A stretch of 64,000 bases of DNA, taken from NCBI RefSeq assembly GCF_030766825.1, contig NZ_JASFDV010000012.1, positions 1 through 64,000 of the forward strand, given 5' to 3'. The translations under genes were made by a program, and so were the position numbers. This DNA comes from Nocardiopsis sp. CC223A (GTDB lineage: Bacteria > Actinomycetota > Actinomycetes > Streptosporangiales > Streptosporangiaceae). Positions within the stretch are counted from its first letter, which is position 1. Each line of letters begins with the position of its first letter. Below, piece after piece: positions 45,155-53,893 of the stretch. The notes beneath the pieces were generated by a model that saw nothing but the letters and a program-made list of their open reading frames with translations, ran no database searches and had not been told where the DNA came from.

Positions 45155-46057
45155 CTACTCCGTCGCTTCCGAGGCGTCCGGGTCGGCCGGGTCGCCGCCG
45201 ACCGGGATGACGATCCCCTGCCAGCGCTCCTCCATGAAGTCGCGGACCTCGGGGCTGTGCAGCAGCTCGTCCAGCCGCACGATGCCCTCGGCGTCCGCGT
45301 CCTCGGATCGCACGACCAGCCCGTTGGCGTACGGGTTGTTCTCGATGCCCTCCCAGGCCAGCGCGTTGGCCGTGGTCGGCAGGTCCGCCTCCAGGGCGTA
45401 GTTGCCGTTGACCACGGCCGCGTCCAGGTCCTGGAGCGAGCGCGGCAGTTGGGCCGCCTCCACCGGTGTGAGGGTGACGTTCAGCGGATCGTCCTCGATG
45501 TCGTCCACCGTGGGCGAGCCCCCGGCGTCGTCGGCCAGCGTGATCACGTCGGCGTCGGCCAGCAGGTGCAGCGCCCGGCCCATGTTCGAGGTGTCGTTGG
45601 GCACCCCGATCTCGGCGCCCTCGGGCAGGTCCGCCAGGTCGCCGACGTCCTCGGAGTAGACGCCGAACGCCTCCAGGTGCACGTCGGAGACGTAGCTCAG
45701 GTCGGCGTCGGCGTTCCCCGCCAGGTACTCCTGGAGGAACGGCACCGTCTGGTAGTAGTTGGCGTCCAGTTCGCCCTCGGCCAGGGCGGCGTTGGGCTGG
45801 TTGTAGTCGGTGTACTCGACGATCTCCAGGCGCAGCCCGGCGTCCGCGGCCAGGTTCTCGTCGATGAACTGCAGGATCTCGGCGTGCGGGGTCGGGGTCG
45901 CGCCGACGCGCAGGGTGGTGAGCCCCTCCGCGCCGGTCCCCTCCTCCGCCCGCTCGCTGGGGCTGCCGCAGGCCGTCAGCACGGCCGCGGCCAGCGCCGC
46001 CGCCCCGGCCCCGCGCAGCGCGCGCCCCCACGGCGCCCCTGCCCTGTCTCCGGTCAT
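45155..46057 (-). CDS. metQ: D/L-methionine ABC transporter substrate-binding lipoprotein MetQ
   Basis: 300 aa. Lipobox LTAC with Cys at about residue 30. NlpA/MetQ signatures: LRVGATPTPHAEILQF, YTDYNQPNAALAEGELDANYYQT, GVPNDTSNMGRALHLL. Delivers methionine to MetI/MetN at the outer face of the membrane. ATG 46057 follows AGGAGATGC. Third gene of metNIQ; its stop is followed by a strong terminator hairpin. Confidence 0.95.
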   Translation of the reverse strand: MTGDRAGAPWGRALRGAGAAALAAAVLTACGSPSERAEEGTGAEGLTTLRVGATPTPHAEILQFIDENLAADAGLRLEIVEYTDYNQPNAALAEGELDANYYQTVPFLQEYLAGNADADLSYVSDVHLEAFGVYSEDVGDLADLPEGAEIGVPNDTSNMGRALHLLADADVITLADDAGGSPTVDDIEDDPLNVTLTPVEAAQLPRSLQDLDAAVVNGNYALEADLPTTANALAWEGIENNPYANGLVVRSEDADAEGIVRLDELLHSPEVRDFMEERWQGIVIPVGGDPADPDASEATE

Positions 46058-46137
46058 CGCATCTCCTATCCAGGAATCCAGACGGGTCGGACAAAGAACC
46101 GGGGGGTCGGGGCGGGGCGGGGGTCCGGGGCTCCGGG

Positions 46138-46878
46138 TCAGCGCCGGGTGAGCCTGCGCACCAGCAGGTCGCCCAGGCTCTGTGCCGCCTGCACGATGAC
46201 GATGAGCAGGATGACGGTGGCCCACAGGTAGTGGTCGTTGAAGCGCTGGTAGCCCTCGCGGATGGCCAGGTCGCCCAGGCCGCCGCCGCCGATCGCCCCG
46301 GCCATCGCCGAGTAGGAGATGAGGGCGACCACGGTCATCACCAGGCCCGCGATGAGGCCGGGCAGGGCCTCGGGCAGCATCACCTTGCCGACGATCGTGA
46401 ACCTGCGGGTGCCCATGGCGTGCGCGGCCTCGACGACCTCGCGGTCGACCTCGCGCAGGGAGGTCTCCACCAGCCGGGCGAAGAACGGGATGGCGCCGAT
46501 GCTCAGGGGGACGATCGCCGCCGTGGGGCCCAGGGTGGTTCCGACCAGGAAGCGGGTCAGGGACAGCACCGCCACCATCAGGACGATGAACGGCAGCGAG
46601 CGGCCGATGTTGACGACGGCGCTGAGGACCGCGCGCACCACGGGCGCGGGGGTGAGGCCGCCCCGGTCGGTGGTGACCAGCAGCACGCCCAGCGGCAGGC
46701 CGACCAGGACGCTGAAGATCGTCGCCCACAGCACCATGTAGACGGTGTCCTGGGTGGCCAGCCACAGGTCGGGCCACATGTTCGGCCAGTCCCGGAGGAA
46801 GGCCACCACGGCCTCCCAGGGGCCGGCGGCGTCGGTGTTCGCGGCCAGGATGAGGGTGGCGGCGGTGTCGGCGGTCAT
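46138..46878 (-). CDS. metI: methionine ABC transporter permease MetI
   Basis: 246 aa with about five membrane helices (TVYMVLWATIFSVLVGLPLGVLLV, LPFIVLMVAVLSL, LIAGLVMTVVALISYSAMAGAIG, LWATVILLIVIVQ). The EAA-like loop EAAHAMGTRRFTIVGKVMLPEALPGLI couples to the ATPase. Its start overlaps the metN stop (ATGA), showing translational coupling. Confidence 0.95.
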   Translation of the reverse strand: MTADTAATLILAANTDAAGPWEAVVAFLRDWPNMWPDLWLATQDTVYMVLWATIFSVLVGLPLGVLLVTTDRGGLTPAPVVRAVLSAVVNIGRSLPFIVLMVAVLSLTRFLVGTTLGPTAAIVPLSIGAIPFFARLVETSLREVDREVVEAAHAMGTRRFTIVGKVMLPEALPGLIAGLVMTVVALISYSAMAGAIGGGGLGDLAIREGYQRFNDHYLWATVILLIVIVQAAQSLGDLLVRRLTRR

Positions 46879-47933
46879 TCTCCGGCCTCCTCGACCAGCA
46901 GGCCGTGTTCGGACAGGTAGGTCAGGGCCTGGGAGCGGCGGGCGCCGCGGACGTCCACGCCCAGACGGCCCACGGACTGGCCCGCGACCTGCTCCACACC
47001 GCCGCCGAGGATGTTGACGTCCACGTCGAAGCGGCGGGTGAGCTCGGACATGAGCGGCTCGTCGAACGAGCGGGGATAGGTCACGACGACCGTGTCGGGG
47101 CCCGCCAGGTCCGGCAGCGGGAAGAGGGACCGGGCCAGCAGCGACCCCGGGGTGCCGATGAGGTCGAGCACCCGGCCCGCCTCGCGGAACTCGCCGTTCT
47201 CCATGATCGCGGCGGAGTCGCAGATCTTCTTGATCACGTCCATCTCGTGGGTGATCAGCAGGATCGTCAGTCCCAGCTCGTCGCGCAGGCGGCGCAGCAG
47301 CGCCAGGATCGAGTCGGTGGTGGCCGGGTCCAGGGCCGAGGTGGCCTCGTCGCTCAGCAGCACCTTGGGGCGGGAGGCCAGGGCGCGGGCGATGCCCACG
47401 CGCTGTTTCTGGCCGCCGGACAGCTGGGACGGGTAGGCGCGCGCCTTGTCGCCCAGGCCGACCAGGTCCAGGAGCTCGCCCACGCGCTCGCGGCGCTCGG
47501 CGCGGCCGACCCCGGAGACCTCCAGGGGGAAGCCGACGTTGCCCGCGACGGTGCGCGAGGAGAGCAGTGCGAAGTGCTGGTGGACCATGCCGATGCCGCG
47601 GCGCGCGGTGCGCAGCCGCGCCCCGCGCAGGGAGGTCAGCTCCTCGCCGTCGACGGTGACGGTCCCGGCGTCGGGGCGCTCCAGGAGGTTGACGGAGCGG
47701 AGCAGGGTGCTCTTGCCCGCGCCGCTCTGGCCCACGACACCGTAGATCTCGCCGGGCTCCACGTGCAGGTCGACCCCGTTCAAGGCGGTCACCCGGTGTT
47801 TCTTCAACCTGTAGACCTTGTGCAGGCCCACTGCGTCAATCACGGTCTTCCCATCGGCGTTGATCGGGGCGCCCGAGGTCGGCGACGGGCGCAGAGAAGG
47901 AGACGGAGAACTCGACGTGGGATCGACGCCCAC
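46875..47933 (-). CDS. metN: methionine ABC transporter ATPase MetN
   Basis: 352 aa from GTG 47933. Walker A GQSGAGKST, Q-loop MVHQHFAL, ABC signature LSGGQKQRVGIARAL, Walker B VLLSDEATSALD, and a C-terminal NIL/ACT-like domain (VTYPRSFDEPLMSELTRRFDVDVNILGGGVEQV) that senses methionine. A second GTG at 47843 behind GGGAAG would remove a Ser/Pro-rich leader that has no parallel in the family, so the true start may be there. The operon is preceded by a polycysteine leader peptide at 48072-48167. Confidence 0.93.
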   Translation of the reverse strand: MGVDPTSSSPSPSLRPSPTSGAPINADGKTVIDAVGLHKVYRLKKHRVTALNGVDLHVEPGEIYGVVGQSGAGKSTLLRSVNLLERPDAGTVTVDGEELTSLRGARLRTARRGIGMVHQHFALLSSRTVAGNVGFPLEVSGVGRAERRERVGELLDLVGLGDKARAYPSQLSGGQKQRVGIARALASRPKVLLSDEATSALDPATTDSILALLRRLRDELGLTILLITHEMDVIKKICDSAAIMENGEFREAGRVLDLIGTPGSLLARSLFPLPDLAGPDTVVVTYPRSFDEPLMSELTRRFDVDVNILGGGVEQVAGQSVGRLGVDVRGARRSQALTYLSEHGLLVEEAGE

Positions 47934-48493
47934 GTCAGAGCGTACGGAGCGGTCCCGGACCCGGTGGCGGCGACGCGCCGGGACGGGCGGTGCGGCGGTC
48001 GGGGCGCGGAAATCCCCGGAAATTACCGCCCGGCCGTTACCGGTCGGCCGCGGGTGCCGGGGAGGCGGGGGTCAGGCGGACGCGCGACAACAGCACCCAT
48101 CACACCACAAGAGGGTGTTCGCCCAGGTGGCGGTGGGGTTCGCCGAGTGCCGTCCGGAAGCCTTCACGCTCACCACTCAACCACGGGAGGGCAGGTCGGT
48201 TCACCGAAATCACACCCGCAGACTGGGTTATCTGTGCCACATTGCACTGTTTGTCGGTTCGGAAACCATCCGATCCCTCCCGTATGTAGCCGGGAGTGCC
48301 TACACTCATGACCGTCCCGTTACCATCGCCCAGCGCCGATCGCCGCTCGCGATGCCACGGGCCCCGGTCCCCGGCGACGCACCGTCGCCCCCTCCCCGCG
48401 CTCGGGGAGCGGTCCCGTCCGGGAAATCGACGAGAAGCAGTGCCCGCCCCGCCCCGTGCCCGGGTGCGCGCGGGCCCGAGGAGCGACCACACC
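47934..48493. promoter_or_regulatory. divergent metN / cell-wall hydrolase promoter region
   Basis: 560 bp without a long gene. The metN side holds the polycysteine leader (48072-48167). On the other side lies an AT-richer patch near 48220-48275 and an inverted repeat CTCCCG-N8-CGGGAG at 48277-48296, likely belonging to the promoter of the secreted hydrolase. No SAM riboswitch core was found here. Confidence 0.5.
48072..48167 (-). CDS. polycysteine leader peptide upstream of metNIQ
   Basis: A 31-codon reading frame (GTG start, TGA stop) whose product ends LLWCDGCCCRASA: four Cys in six residues just before the stop. Small Cys-rich upstream frames of this type are known in actinobacteria as cysteine-responsive attenuators: slow translation of the Cys run at low Cys-tRNA exposes the downstream gene. 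It ends 138 nt before metN. The start has only a weak ribosome site (GTGGTGAGC). Too small to be trusted by length, but position and Cys run support it. Confidence 0.7.
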   Translation of the reverse strand: MKASGRHSANPTATWANTLLWCDGCCCRASA

Positions 48494-49561
48494 GTGCACC
48501 CCGATGACCAGAGCCGAGTGGACGAGTTCGCCGACTTCTGGGCTCCCGACCCACCGGCCGCGACCTGGCGCGAGACCCTGGCCGACGCCGTGTCCGCACC
48601 GCCCCGGCACCGCCGCGGTGGCCGGGCGCGTGTCATCGCCCCCGCCCGCCCCTTCTCCCTCACCCTCGCCCTCTCCCTGGTGGCGGCGCTCGTCGCACTG
48701 CCCCAGGCCCCGGCCCTGGCCCTGCCCATGGACCCGGAGAGCATGGACTCCCTGCGCGAGCGCGCGGAGACCCTGGGCGACGAGTACAACGGCGAGCTGC
48801 GCGACATGGAGGGCGTCATCCAGGAGGCAGAGCGCGCCACGGAACGGGCCGAGGAGACCGCCGAGGCGGCCCAGGCCTCCAAGGAGCAGGTCCGCACCCT
48901 GGCGTACGCCTCCTACACCGGCAACGGCATCGACCCGTCGATGTCCCTCTTCGTCGACGCCGACCCCGACCAGGTCATCGACCGCGCCGTGGTCATCGAC
49001 TTCCTGGCGTCGAGCAACCAGGACAAGATCGCCGAGCTGGAGCAGGCGCTGGAGCGCGACGAGAAGGCCCAGGAGGCGGCCGAGGAGACCCTGGCCGAGG
49101 CCGAGGCCGACCTGGAGGAGCTGGAGGACCGGCGCGCGGAGATCCAGGAGCTGATCGCGGACCACCCGAACCAGCCGATGCAGGGACCGCTGAACATCAC
49201 GCCGCGCACCGAGCAGATGCGCCAACTGGTCATCGACGAGTTCGGCGAGGGCAGGGACGTCGGCGGGGTCGGCTGCTACCGGGCCGTCGGCGGCTGGGTC
49301 GTCGGCGAGCACCCCCTGGGCCGGGCCTGCGACTTCATGGTGGACCCCAACGGGTCGATGCCCTCCCAGGCCCAGGTCGACCGCGGCTGGGCGATCGCCG
49401 AGTGGGCCCGCGAGAACGCCGACCGCCTGGGGATCATGTACGTGATCTACCGCCAGCAGATCTGGGACGTCCGGCGCGGCGACACCGGCTGGCGCGCGAT
49501 GGCCGACCGCGGCAGCATCACCGAGAACCACTTCGACCACGTGCACATCTCGATGTTCTGA
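48494..49561 (+). CDS. secreted coiled-coil protein with ARB_07466-type C-terminal domain
   Basis: 355 aa. A signal-anchor helix at residues ~55-78 (FSLTLALSLVAALVALPQAPALA). A long coiled coil (~85-230) rich in Glu/Ala (ERATERAEETAEAAQASKEQ...; DKIAELEQALERDEKAQEA) resembles the NlpC/P60 cell-wall hydrolase family. The C-terminal domain (RQLVIDEFGEG, GGVGCYRAVGGWVVGEHPLG, HFDHVHISMF) is an M15-like/ARB_07466-type fold with His-Asp zinc-like residues. Probably a peptidoglycan hydrolase or its regulator. GTG 48494 follows GAGGAG; an ATG at 48308 is an alternative. Confidence 0.78.
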   Translation: MHPDDQSRVDEFADFWAPDPPAATWRETLADAVSAPPRHRRGGRARVIAPARPFSLTLALSLVAALVALPQAPALALPMDPESMDSLRERAETLGDEYNGELRDMEGVIQEAERATERAEETAEAAQASKEQVRTLAYASYTGNGIDPSMSLFVDADPDQVIDRAVVIDFLASSNQDKIAELEQALERDEKAQEAAEETLAEAEADLEELEDRRAEIQELIADHPNQPMQGPLNITPRTEQMRQLVIDEFGEGRDVGGVGCYRAVGGWVVGEHPLGRACDFMVDPNGSMPSQAQVDRGWAIAEWARENADRLGIMYVIYRQQIWDVRRGDTGWRAMADRGSITENHFDHVHISMF

Positions 49562-49567
49562 TCCGCT

Positions 49568-49608
49568 CCGGGACGGCCCGCGCCCGCCCCCGCACCGGGC
49601 CGTCCCGG
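49568..49608 (+). terminator. terminator hairpin after the coiled-coil hydrolase gene
   Basis: Perfect 13-bp arms (CCGGGACGGCCCG / CGGGCCGTCCCGG) starting 7 nt after the stop. The remaining 49609-49973 is non-coding and shows only GC-rich spacer and the upstream region of the next gene; nothing else is recognised. Confidence 0.75.
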
Positions 49609-49973
49609 GGGTGGACCCCCGGAAACGAACGGTGCACGCGATCGACACGAAACAGTGACGATCCACCCCGGCACCCCCACCCCGGCCTGCCGTACCCCGG
49701 GGTCGGCCGACTAGGATGCTCACGTCCCCGGCCGGTGGCAGACCCGTCGGCCGCCCCGGAGCACCGGTCCGGGGCCACCTGGAGACACCAGGGCCCGCCC
49801 CGCCCCCACTCCCCCGTCCTCGCCCGCGGTTCGGTGGCCACGGGAGGAGCGCCCTGCCCGTGTGAACGTCACCGGCGTCCCTTTCGACCCGACTTCGGAA
49901 AGTCACACGAACCCACAGGCGCCGATACGCGTCCCAGACAACACGTCAACACATCATCCGGGCGAGGGGAGCC

Positions 49974-50960
49974 ATGAGCGAAAACGGACCTTACAACCAG
50001 CCACCGCAGAACCCTTACGGCGGTGACGGCTCCGGAGGCCAGCCTCCCTACGGGCCACCGCCGGGCGGCCCCTACGGGGACCCCCACACCGGTGGGCAGC
50101 CGGGCTACGCCCCGCAGGGGGCGTACACGGGCGGCCAGCCCGCCTACGGACCCCCCGGGGGTTACCCGCCGCCGCAGCAGCCCAAGAGCGGCGGCAAGGC
50201 CGCCCTGTGGGTGGTCATCGGCGGTGGCGCGGTGATCGTGGTCCTCGTGGTCGCGCTCATCATCATGCTCGCCACCAACCGCGGGGAGCCGGAGGGCGGC
50301 ACCGTCGCCTCTCCGCCGGAGAACAGCGCCGAGGCCAACGACCCCGGCACCGACGAGCCGGAGGAGCCGGTCGAGGAGCCCGAGGGCGGCGGCGGGGCGG
50401 CGGGCGAGCCCCCGTACGCGCTCCCCATCGAGCCCTGTGAGGCCCTGACCGACCGCGTGGCCGAGGGCCTGCTCATGGGCCAGGACGGCTCCAAGAGCAA
50501 CAGCGACAACCGGTCCTCCTGCTCCGACATCAGCGGTGCCGCGCCCGAGGGCAACCCGGACACCATGTTCGGCACCTACGACGTGACGTACCAGACCCCC
50601 TACGCCGGCTCGGACTCCATCGAGGGCGCCAAGGACGAGTTCGAGGACGCCGTCGCCGACATCCGCGGCCAGAGCTCGTACTCCCTGTACGACTCCGAGC
50701 ACCTGGACCAGGACAAGGAGGTCGCGCTGGGCGACGAGGCCGTCTTCGTCACCACCAAGTACGACTTCCTCGGCCAGAACGTCCCCCGGGCCGCCGTGCT
50801 GATCCGCTCGGGCAACGTCAACATCGAGGTCACGTACACGATGAGCCCGTCGTTCGACGCCTCGGACGAGGACGTCGCGAAGTTCACGCTCCCCGACGAC
50901 ATCGAGGCGACCATGACCATGGCCGGCGAGGACGCGCTCGCCCTGCTCGCCTCCGCCTGA
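49974..50960 (+). CDS. membrane protein with Pro/Gly/Tyr-rich N-terminus
   Basis: 328 aa. Residues 1-72 are rich in P, G, Y and Q (QNPYGGDGSGGQPPYG...), followed by one transmembrane helix (ALWVVIGGGAVIVVLVVALIIML, about residues 76-98). An acidic linker (TDEPEEPVEEPEGG) leads to an extracytoplasmic domain with two likely disulfide cysteines (PCEAL and SSCSDI). The layout is common for actinobacterial cell-envelope proteins of unknown role. ATG 49974 follows GAGGGGAGCC. It ends in a strong terminator with a T-run. Confidence 0.78.
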   Translation: MSENGPYNQPPQNPYGGDGSGGQPPYGPPPGGPYGDPHTGGQPGYAPQGAYTGGQPAYGPPGGYPPPQQPKSGGKAALWVVIGGGAVIVVLVVALIIMLATNRGEPEGGTVASPPENSAEANDPGTDEPEEPVEEPEGGGGAAGEPPYALPIEPCEALTDRVAEGLLMGQDGSKSNSDNRSSCSDISGAAPEGNPDTMFGTYDVTYQTPYAGSDSIEGAKDEFEDAVADIRGQSSYSLYDSEHLDQDKEVALGDEAVFVTTKYDFLGQNVPRAAVLIRSGNVNIEVTYTMSPSFDASDEDVAKFTLPDDIEATMTMAGEDALALLASA

Positions 50961-50999
50961 CCCGGAGGCCGGCCCGGTCGACCGGAGACGCCGGAACAC

Positions 51000-51040
51000 G
51001 GGGAGGGGCCGCGGCGACCGCCGTGGCCCCTCCCCCTTTT
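51000..51040 (+). terminator. intrinsic terminator with T-run
   Basis: Hairpin with perfect outer arms GGGGAGGGGCC / GGCCCCTCCCC, extended inward by a near-perfect GCGGCG/CGCCGT stem, followed by CTTTT. It ends the PGY-rich membrane protein transcript and faces the convergent metE. Confidence 0.88.
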
Positions 51041-51060
51041 CCTTCCCTCCGGATCAGCGC

Positions 51061-53325
51061 CTACAGGCCGGAGCGGACCCGGCGGGCGGCCTCGACCATG
51101 TTGCGCAGGGCCTGCTCGGCCTCCTCGTAGCCGCGCGTCTTCAGACCGCAGTCCGGGTTGACCCACAGCCCCCCGGCGTCGATGTGCGACACCGCCAGGC
51201 GCAGGGACGCCTCGATCTCCGCCACCGACGGCACCCGCGGGGAGTGGATGTCGTACACGCCCGGGCCGATGCCCCGCTTGTAGCCGCGGCGGCCCAGGTC
51301 CGCCACCAGCTCCATGCGCGAGCGGGCCGCCTCGACGCTGGTCACGTCGGCGTCCAGCGCCTCGATGCCATCGACGATCAGGCCGAACTCGGAGTAGCAC
51401 ATGTGGGTGTGGACGGTCGTCGACGGCGAGACGCCCGAGGTGGCCAGCCGGAAGGAGCCCACGGCCCAGTCCAGGTACTCCCGCCGCTTCTCCTGACGCA
51501 GCGGCAGCAGCTCGCGCAGCGCCGCCTCGTCGACCTGGATGTGGCGGATCCCGGCCCTCTCCAGGTCGGCGACCTCGTCGCGCAGGGCCAGGGCCACCTG
51601 GCGGGCGGTGTCGCCCAGCGGCTGGTCGGTGCGGACGAACGACCAGGCGAGCATGGTCACCGGACCGGTGAGCATGCCCTTGACCGGCTTCTCCGTACGC
51701 GACTGGGCGTAGGTGATCCACTCCACCGTCATCGGCTCCGGGCGCGAGACGTCGCCGAAGAGGATCGGCGGGCGCACGCACCGGGAGCCGTAGGACTGCA
51801 CCCAGCCGTTCTCGGTGGTGGCGTACCCCCGGAGCTGCTCGGCGAAGTACTGGACCATGTCGTTGCGCTCGGGCTCGCCGTGGACGAGCACGTCCAGGCC
51901 GATGTCCTCCTGGAGCGCGATGACCCGGTCGATCTCGGCGCGCAGGACCGCCTTGTACTCCTCCTCGCCCAGTTCGCCGCGGCGGTGCGCGGCGCGGGCC
52001 CGGCGCAGCTCGCCGGTCTGCGGGAACGACCCGATGGTGGTCGTGGTCAGCGGCAGGTCGGTGGGGGCGCCGCGCTCCTGCGGGCGTTCGTAGGCGTCCG
52101 CACCCAGGGCCGCCAGGCGGGCGCGCACGCGCGCGTCCACGAACGCCGCGTCGGCCGGGGCCGCGGCGGCGTGGCCGGCCTCGGCCTCCCCGGACAGCAC
52201 CCTGCCCAGCAGCGAGACCTCACGGGTCTTCTGCTCCGCGAAGGCCAGTGCCGCGCGCAGCTCGGGGGCCAGGGAGGTCTCGGCGTCCAGGTCGATGGGC
52301 ACGTGCAGCAGCGAGCAGGAGGTGCTCACGGTGAGCTCGTCGGCCAGACCCAGCAGGGTGCCCAGGGTGGCGACGGCGGCCGGAACGTCGGTGCGCCAGA
52401 CGTTGCGGCCCTCGACCACGCCGGCGACCAGGCGGGTGGAGCCGAGCCCGGAGACGGCGGTCAGGTCGGCGATGCCCTCGGTATCGGTGACGAAGTCCAG
52501 TCCGACGGCCTCGACCGGGGACTCCTTGAGGACGCGCAGGGCGTCGGCGCCGATGGAGCCGAAGTAGGTGGAGACCCAGATCTCCGGGCGGTCGGCCCGC
52601 CCGCCCAGGACACTGTAGGCGCGCTCCAGGTGGGCCAGGGCGGCGCGGCCCTCGTCGGTGGCCAGCACCGGCTCGTCCAGCTGCACCTGCTCGGCGCCGG
52701 CGGCGCGCAGGTCGGCCAGCACACGGGCGTAGGCGTCCAGCAGGTCGTCGAGCAGCTCGATGGGCGACCAGCCCTCAGGGGCGTCGTCGGCGGCCTTGGA
52801 CAGCAGCAGGAAGGTCAGCGGGCCGACCAGCACCGGGCGGGTGCGGTACCCGGCCTCCAGTGCCTCGCGGAACTCGGCGACGGGTTTGTCACCGGCGACA
52901 CGCGGCCGCACCCCCGGGGACAGCTCCGGGACCAGGTAGTGGTAGTTGGTGTCGAACCACTTGGTCATCTCCAGGGGCGGTGCCCCCTGGACGCCGCGGG
53001 CCAGTGCGAAGTAGCGGCGCAGCCGCCCGTCGGCGTCGGCGGCCGTGGACGGGTCCTCGAACCGGGCCGGGACCAGGCCGAACAGGACGGCGGTGTCCAG
53101 CACCTGGTCGTAGTAGGAGAACGTGTTGGAGGGGATGTCGTCGATCCCGGCGGCGCGCAGCCGGGCGTAGGTGTCCAGGCGCAGGTCGGCGGCGACCTTC
53201 TCCAGGTCCGCCGCGGAGGCGGCGCCCTTCCAGTAGGACTCCTCGGCGCGCTTGAGCTCGCGGTCGGGACCGATGCGCGGGTAGCCGTGCACCGTGGATC
53301 GCACGGCGGGGCCGGTGGTGGTCAT
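51061..53325 (-). CDS. metE: cobalamin-independent methionine synthase MetE
   Basis: Transfers a methyl group from methyl-tetrahydrofolate-polyglutamate to homocysteine. 754 aa. Two duplicated barrels; the C-terminal one binds zinc through residues in [10 protein letters not shown] and [12 protein letters not shown]-terminal [21 protein letters not shown] is a family signature. ATG 53325 follows GGGAGAGAAG. A cobalamin riboswitch upstream should shut it off when B12 allows the B12-dependent synthase MetH to work. Confidence 0.97.
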   Translation of the reverse strand: MTTTGPAVRSTVHGYPRIGPDRELKRAEESYWKGAASAADLEKVAADLRLDTYARLRAAGIDDIPSNTFSYYDQVLDTAVLFGLVPARFEDPSTAADADGRLRRYFALARGVQGAPPLEMTKWFDTNYHYLVPELSPGVRPRVAGDKPVAEFREALEAGYRTRPVLVGPLTFLLLSKAADDAPEGWSPIELLDDLLDAYARVLADLRAAGAEQVQLDEPVLATDEGRAALAHLERAYSVLGGRADRPEIWVSTYFGSIGADALRVLKESPVEAVGLDFVTDTEGIADLTAVSGLGSTRLVAGVVEGRNVWRTDVPAAVATLGTLLGLADELTVSTSCSLLHVPIDLDAETSLAPELRAALAFAEQKTREVSLLGRVLSGEAEAGHAAAAPADAAFVDARVRARLAALGADAYERPQERGAPTDLPLTTTTIGSFPQTGELRRARAAHRRGELGEEEYKAVLRAEIDRVIALQEDIGLDVLVHGEPERNDMVQYFAEQLRGYATTENGWVQSYGSRCVRPPILFGDVSRPEPMTVEWITYAQSRTEKPVKGMLTGPVTMLAWSFVRTDQPLGDTARQVALALRDEVADLERAGIRHIQVDEAALRELLPLRQEKRREYLDWAVGSFRLATSGVSPSTTVHTHMCYSEFGLIVDGIEALDADVTSVEAARSRMELVADLGRRGYKRGIGPGVYDIHSPRVPSVAEIEASLRLAVSHIDAGGLWVNPDCGLKTRGYEEAEQALRNMVEAARRVRSGL

Positions 53326-53477
53326 GAAGCTTCTCTCCCTCGTCGAAAGCCGGGTACCGGCCGCGGGGGTCGACGAGGGGGCACGCCGGAACGGCGCCGT
53401 GCGACGGGCGCCCTCGGGTGCCGACCTCGGCCCTCCCTCGGGGCGCGGGACCACCGGCGGCACGGGTGCGCCGCCGG

Positions 53478-53715
53478 GTGGAGGCAGGTCTTCGGACTCA
53501 CGGGCGCGATCGGTGGACCACCGATCTCCTAATGCCCGCCGCTTCCCGGTCTCCGACCTCTCAGGTCGGTTCGCCAGTGCTCAATGGCGGGGGTCGTTCC
53601 CGTACACCGCTGCGGGGCAGTCCCGGATTCGCACCGGGTTCCCTCTTGCGACGCGCGCCACCGGCCCGGGATCGCCCCGGACGAGGAGGTGGCGCGTGTA
53701 CCTTCCACGCCTGCG
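53478..53715 (-). promoter_or_regulatory. cobalamin (B12) riboswitch
   Basis: On the minus strand the conserved blocks appear in order: AGGGAACCCGGTGCGAATCC, GGGACTGCCCCGCAGCGGT, GAGCACTGGCGAAC, GACCGGGAAGCGGCGGGC and, closing, GAGTCCGAAGACCTGCC. This is the B12-box architecture. It ends about 150 nt before the metE start. Expected effect: metE is repressed when adenosylcobalamin is available, implying a MetH elsewhere in the genome. Confidence 0.93.
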
Positions 53716-53893
53716 AGTATAGGGAGGCCCCCTTCGCCCCTGACCCCCGGCATGCCCCCCTGTGCCCCTTCGCCGCCCCGGAGTCCGAACCCTCCGCCCG
53801 TGGGCGGCGTCACACCTGATGAAGACGTCGCACGAAGGTGTCCCCGCCGGCCCCGTGCACGTTCGTCTGCGAGATGGACGCGGAGAACCGTTG

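Noticed and set aside
47934-48300. SAM riboswitch before metN
   Set aside because: No CCGGCAACC-type core in either strand; the region is better explained by the polycysteine leader.
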